DNA from: Clostridiales bacterium
GTDB lineage: Bacteria; Bacillota; Clostridia; Oscillospirales; QAMX01
Reading direction: 5' to 3'
DNA: 7,098 nt
Assembly: GCA_003149835.1 (NCBI GenBank)
Contig: QAMX01000134.1
Span: 1-7,098 of the forward strand
Shown here: positions 6,592 to 7,098 of the stretch, in pieces
Layout of the letters: each line of letters starts with the position of its first letter
How positions within the stretch are numbered: position 1 is the stretch's first letter
The notes under the pieces: generated by a model
What the model was told of the DNA's origin: nothing
Databases searched by the model: none
The model's input: only the letters and a program-made list of their open reading frames with translations
Made by a program: the position numbers and the translations under genes

Positions 6592-6936
6592 ATGGCAGCA
6601 GGAAACGTGACGAGCGCAAGACTGGAATGGAACACGGCAGGAAGCATGACGCAGACGGCGGCGGACACGACGGAAGGAGCCGTGGTGAGCCCGGGACCGG
6701 ACGAGTCGACGGTGCTGGTGCTGACGTCGAGCGGAGCGCTGACGGCGACGGTGAAGTCAGGGGACGGAATCCAGGGGACGGGCGACCTGACGGTGTCGTT
6801 TACGGCGGCTGGGACAAAGTATCTCGCGTTGGAAAGCGGGAAATACAAGCAGACGCGTGGAGCGAACGCTGGGAAGATCATAGTGAAGACGTCAGCGGCA
6901 GGTCTGACGGTAGGGTGTCTGATTCTGCCGAGATAA
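6592..6936 (+). CDS. Probable capsid decoration / head-stabilising protein
   Basis: Small protein directly after the major capsid gene, the usual place for a decoration protein that binds the expanded shell from outside. The 114 residues are rich in Thr, Ser, Gly, Ala and Val and read as alternating short strands: TVLVLTSSGALTATVKSG, then LTVSFTAAGTKYLALESGKY, then GKIIVKTSAAGLTVGCLILP. The run 'GDGIQGTGDLTV' followed by 'ALESG.Y...RGANAGKI.V' and a hydrophobic last strand is a pattern I associate with small unnamed beta proteins after capsid genes in clostridial phages. There is no signal peptide or membrane segment. AAGGAGG (6576-6582) is nine bases before ATG 6592. Codon use matches the capsid gene (ACG, GTG, CTG, GGA), so both were probably acquired or selected together. 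A short head-tail or tail-tube role cannot be ruled out. Confidence 0.72.
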   Translation: MAAGNVTSARLEWNTAGSMTQTAADTTEGAVVSPGPDESTVLVLTSSGALTATVKSGDGIQGTGDLTVSFTAAGTKYLALESGKYKQTRGANAGKIIVKTSAAGLTVGCLILPR

Positions 6937-6954
6937 GGGAAGAAGTCGCGGAAG

Positions 6955-6983
6955 AGGGGCGGCCGGTGAAGCCGGCCGCCCCT
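6955..6983 (+). terminator. GC-rich hairpin, probable transcription terminator
   Basis: A perfect 12-bp inverted repeat (AGGGGCGGCCGG at 6955-6966 and its complement at 6972-6983) with the five-base loop TGAAG begins 19 bases after the decoration gene stop. Eleven of twelve pairs are G-C, so the RNA stem would be very stable. The tail after it is TTATGATAAAA, without a run of T, so it is not a textbook intrinsic terminator; it may terminate weakly, need a factor, or protect the 3' end of the head-gene mRNA. Confidence 0.6.
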
Positions 6984-6997
6984 TATGATAAAAGAAG

Positions 6998-7026
6998 TCG
7001 ATTGTAAAACTGCGTTTTACGATCGA
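6998..7026 (+). repeat. AT-rich inverted repeat, 13-bp arms
   Basis: TCGATTGTAAAAC (6998-7010) and GTTTTACGATCGA (7014-7026) are inverted copies around TGC, with one non-Watson-Crick position (T7003 with G7021) that would still pair as G-U in RNA from the + strand but would be A-C from the - strand. The core GTAAAAC/GTTTTAC is perfect. It could be a second RNA hairpin behind the GC-rich stem or a binding site for a dimeric protein. Confidence 0.6.
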
Positions 7027-7098
7027 GAGACTAGCGCTGATCGCACACGCTGCGCTCGTTTGGTCGGCGCGAGGGCTCGCTATGCTCGCCAAAGTCGA
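7027..7098. other. Non-coding right edge with short repeats
   Basis: No convincing gene. The stretch holds three copies of GCTCG (7054-7058, 7075-7079, 7084-7088), the last two as a direct repeat GCTCGC-TAT-GCTCGC, and small inverted repeats (GCGAG 7069-7073 with CTCGC 7076-7080 or 7085-7089; TTTGG 7059-7063 with CCAAA 7089-7093). The last seven bases, AAGTCGA, repeat 6995-7001 just before the AT-rich inverted repeat. With the hairpins before it, the gene-free stretch is at least 162 bases, long for this otherwise packed segment. Confidence 0.45.

Noticed and set aside
5688..6881. A 397-codon open frame on the - strand across capsid and decoration genes.
   Set aside because: It is explained by the strong third-position G in the + strand genes, which removes stop codons from the antisense frame. 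Its product is Arg, Val and His-rich and resembles nothing; the + strand genes have good ribosome sites and recognisable products.
6984..6989. TATGAT as a -10 promoter element for downstream genes.
   Set aside because: The matching -35 position falls inside the GC-rich hairpin and has no resemblance to TTGACA.
6892..7092. A 66-codon - strand frame in the right-hand gap.
   Set aside because: It starts at TTG without a ribosome site, crosses both hairpins and runs into the end of the decoration gene; composition is not protein-like.
1..7098. Defence system, CRISPR array, tRNA, transposase or diversity-generating element.
   Set aside because: I looked for repeats with spacers, cloverleaf stems, transposase or reverse transcriptase motifs and terminal inverted repeats and saw none; the window is filled by phage head, packaging and lysis genes.

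Overview
The window is a late (morphogenesis and lysis) segment of a tailed double-stranded DNA phage or prophage. All ten supported genes are on the + strand and are packed almost end to end, with strong AGGAGG-type ribosome sites. High GC, these Shine-Dalgarno sites, a Hol44-like holin and a GH25 lysozyme together suggest a GC-rich Bacillota host, most likely a gut-type clostridium. That host call is an inference; there is no host gene in the window to confirm it.

Layout: (1) 3-1726, DNA packaging: the 3' part of a small terminase subunit, cut by the left edge, overlapping a complete large terminase subunit. (2) 1751-3241, a lysis block: a 61-residue protein built from tail-fibre-like motifs, a three-helix holin, a GH25 endolysin and a small single-pass membrane protein. 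(3) 3238-6936, the head: portal, scaffold, major capsid protein and a small beta-rich probable decoration protein. (4) 6937-7098, no gene: a perfect 12-bp GC hairpin that probably acts as a terminator, a second AT-rich inverted repeat, and a short repeat-rich stretch at the right edge.

How they work together: the terminase pair cuts phage DNA and pumps it through the portal into a shell made by scaffold plus capsid protein, and the decoration protein probably stabilises the expanded shell. Holin and endolysin then open the cell. No head maturation protease, head-tail connector or tail gene is in the window.

The most notable points are the lysis block sitting between terminase and portal and linked to the portal by three successive ATGA stop/start overlaps, and a change in codon use that begins in the 3' part of the scaffold gene and covers capsid and decoration genes. 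I see no defence system, CRISPR array, RNA gene or mobile element. The window is an unusual arrangement of known phage parts rather than a clearly new system.
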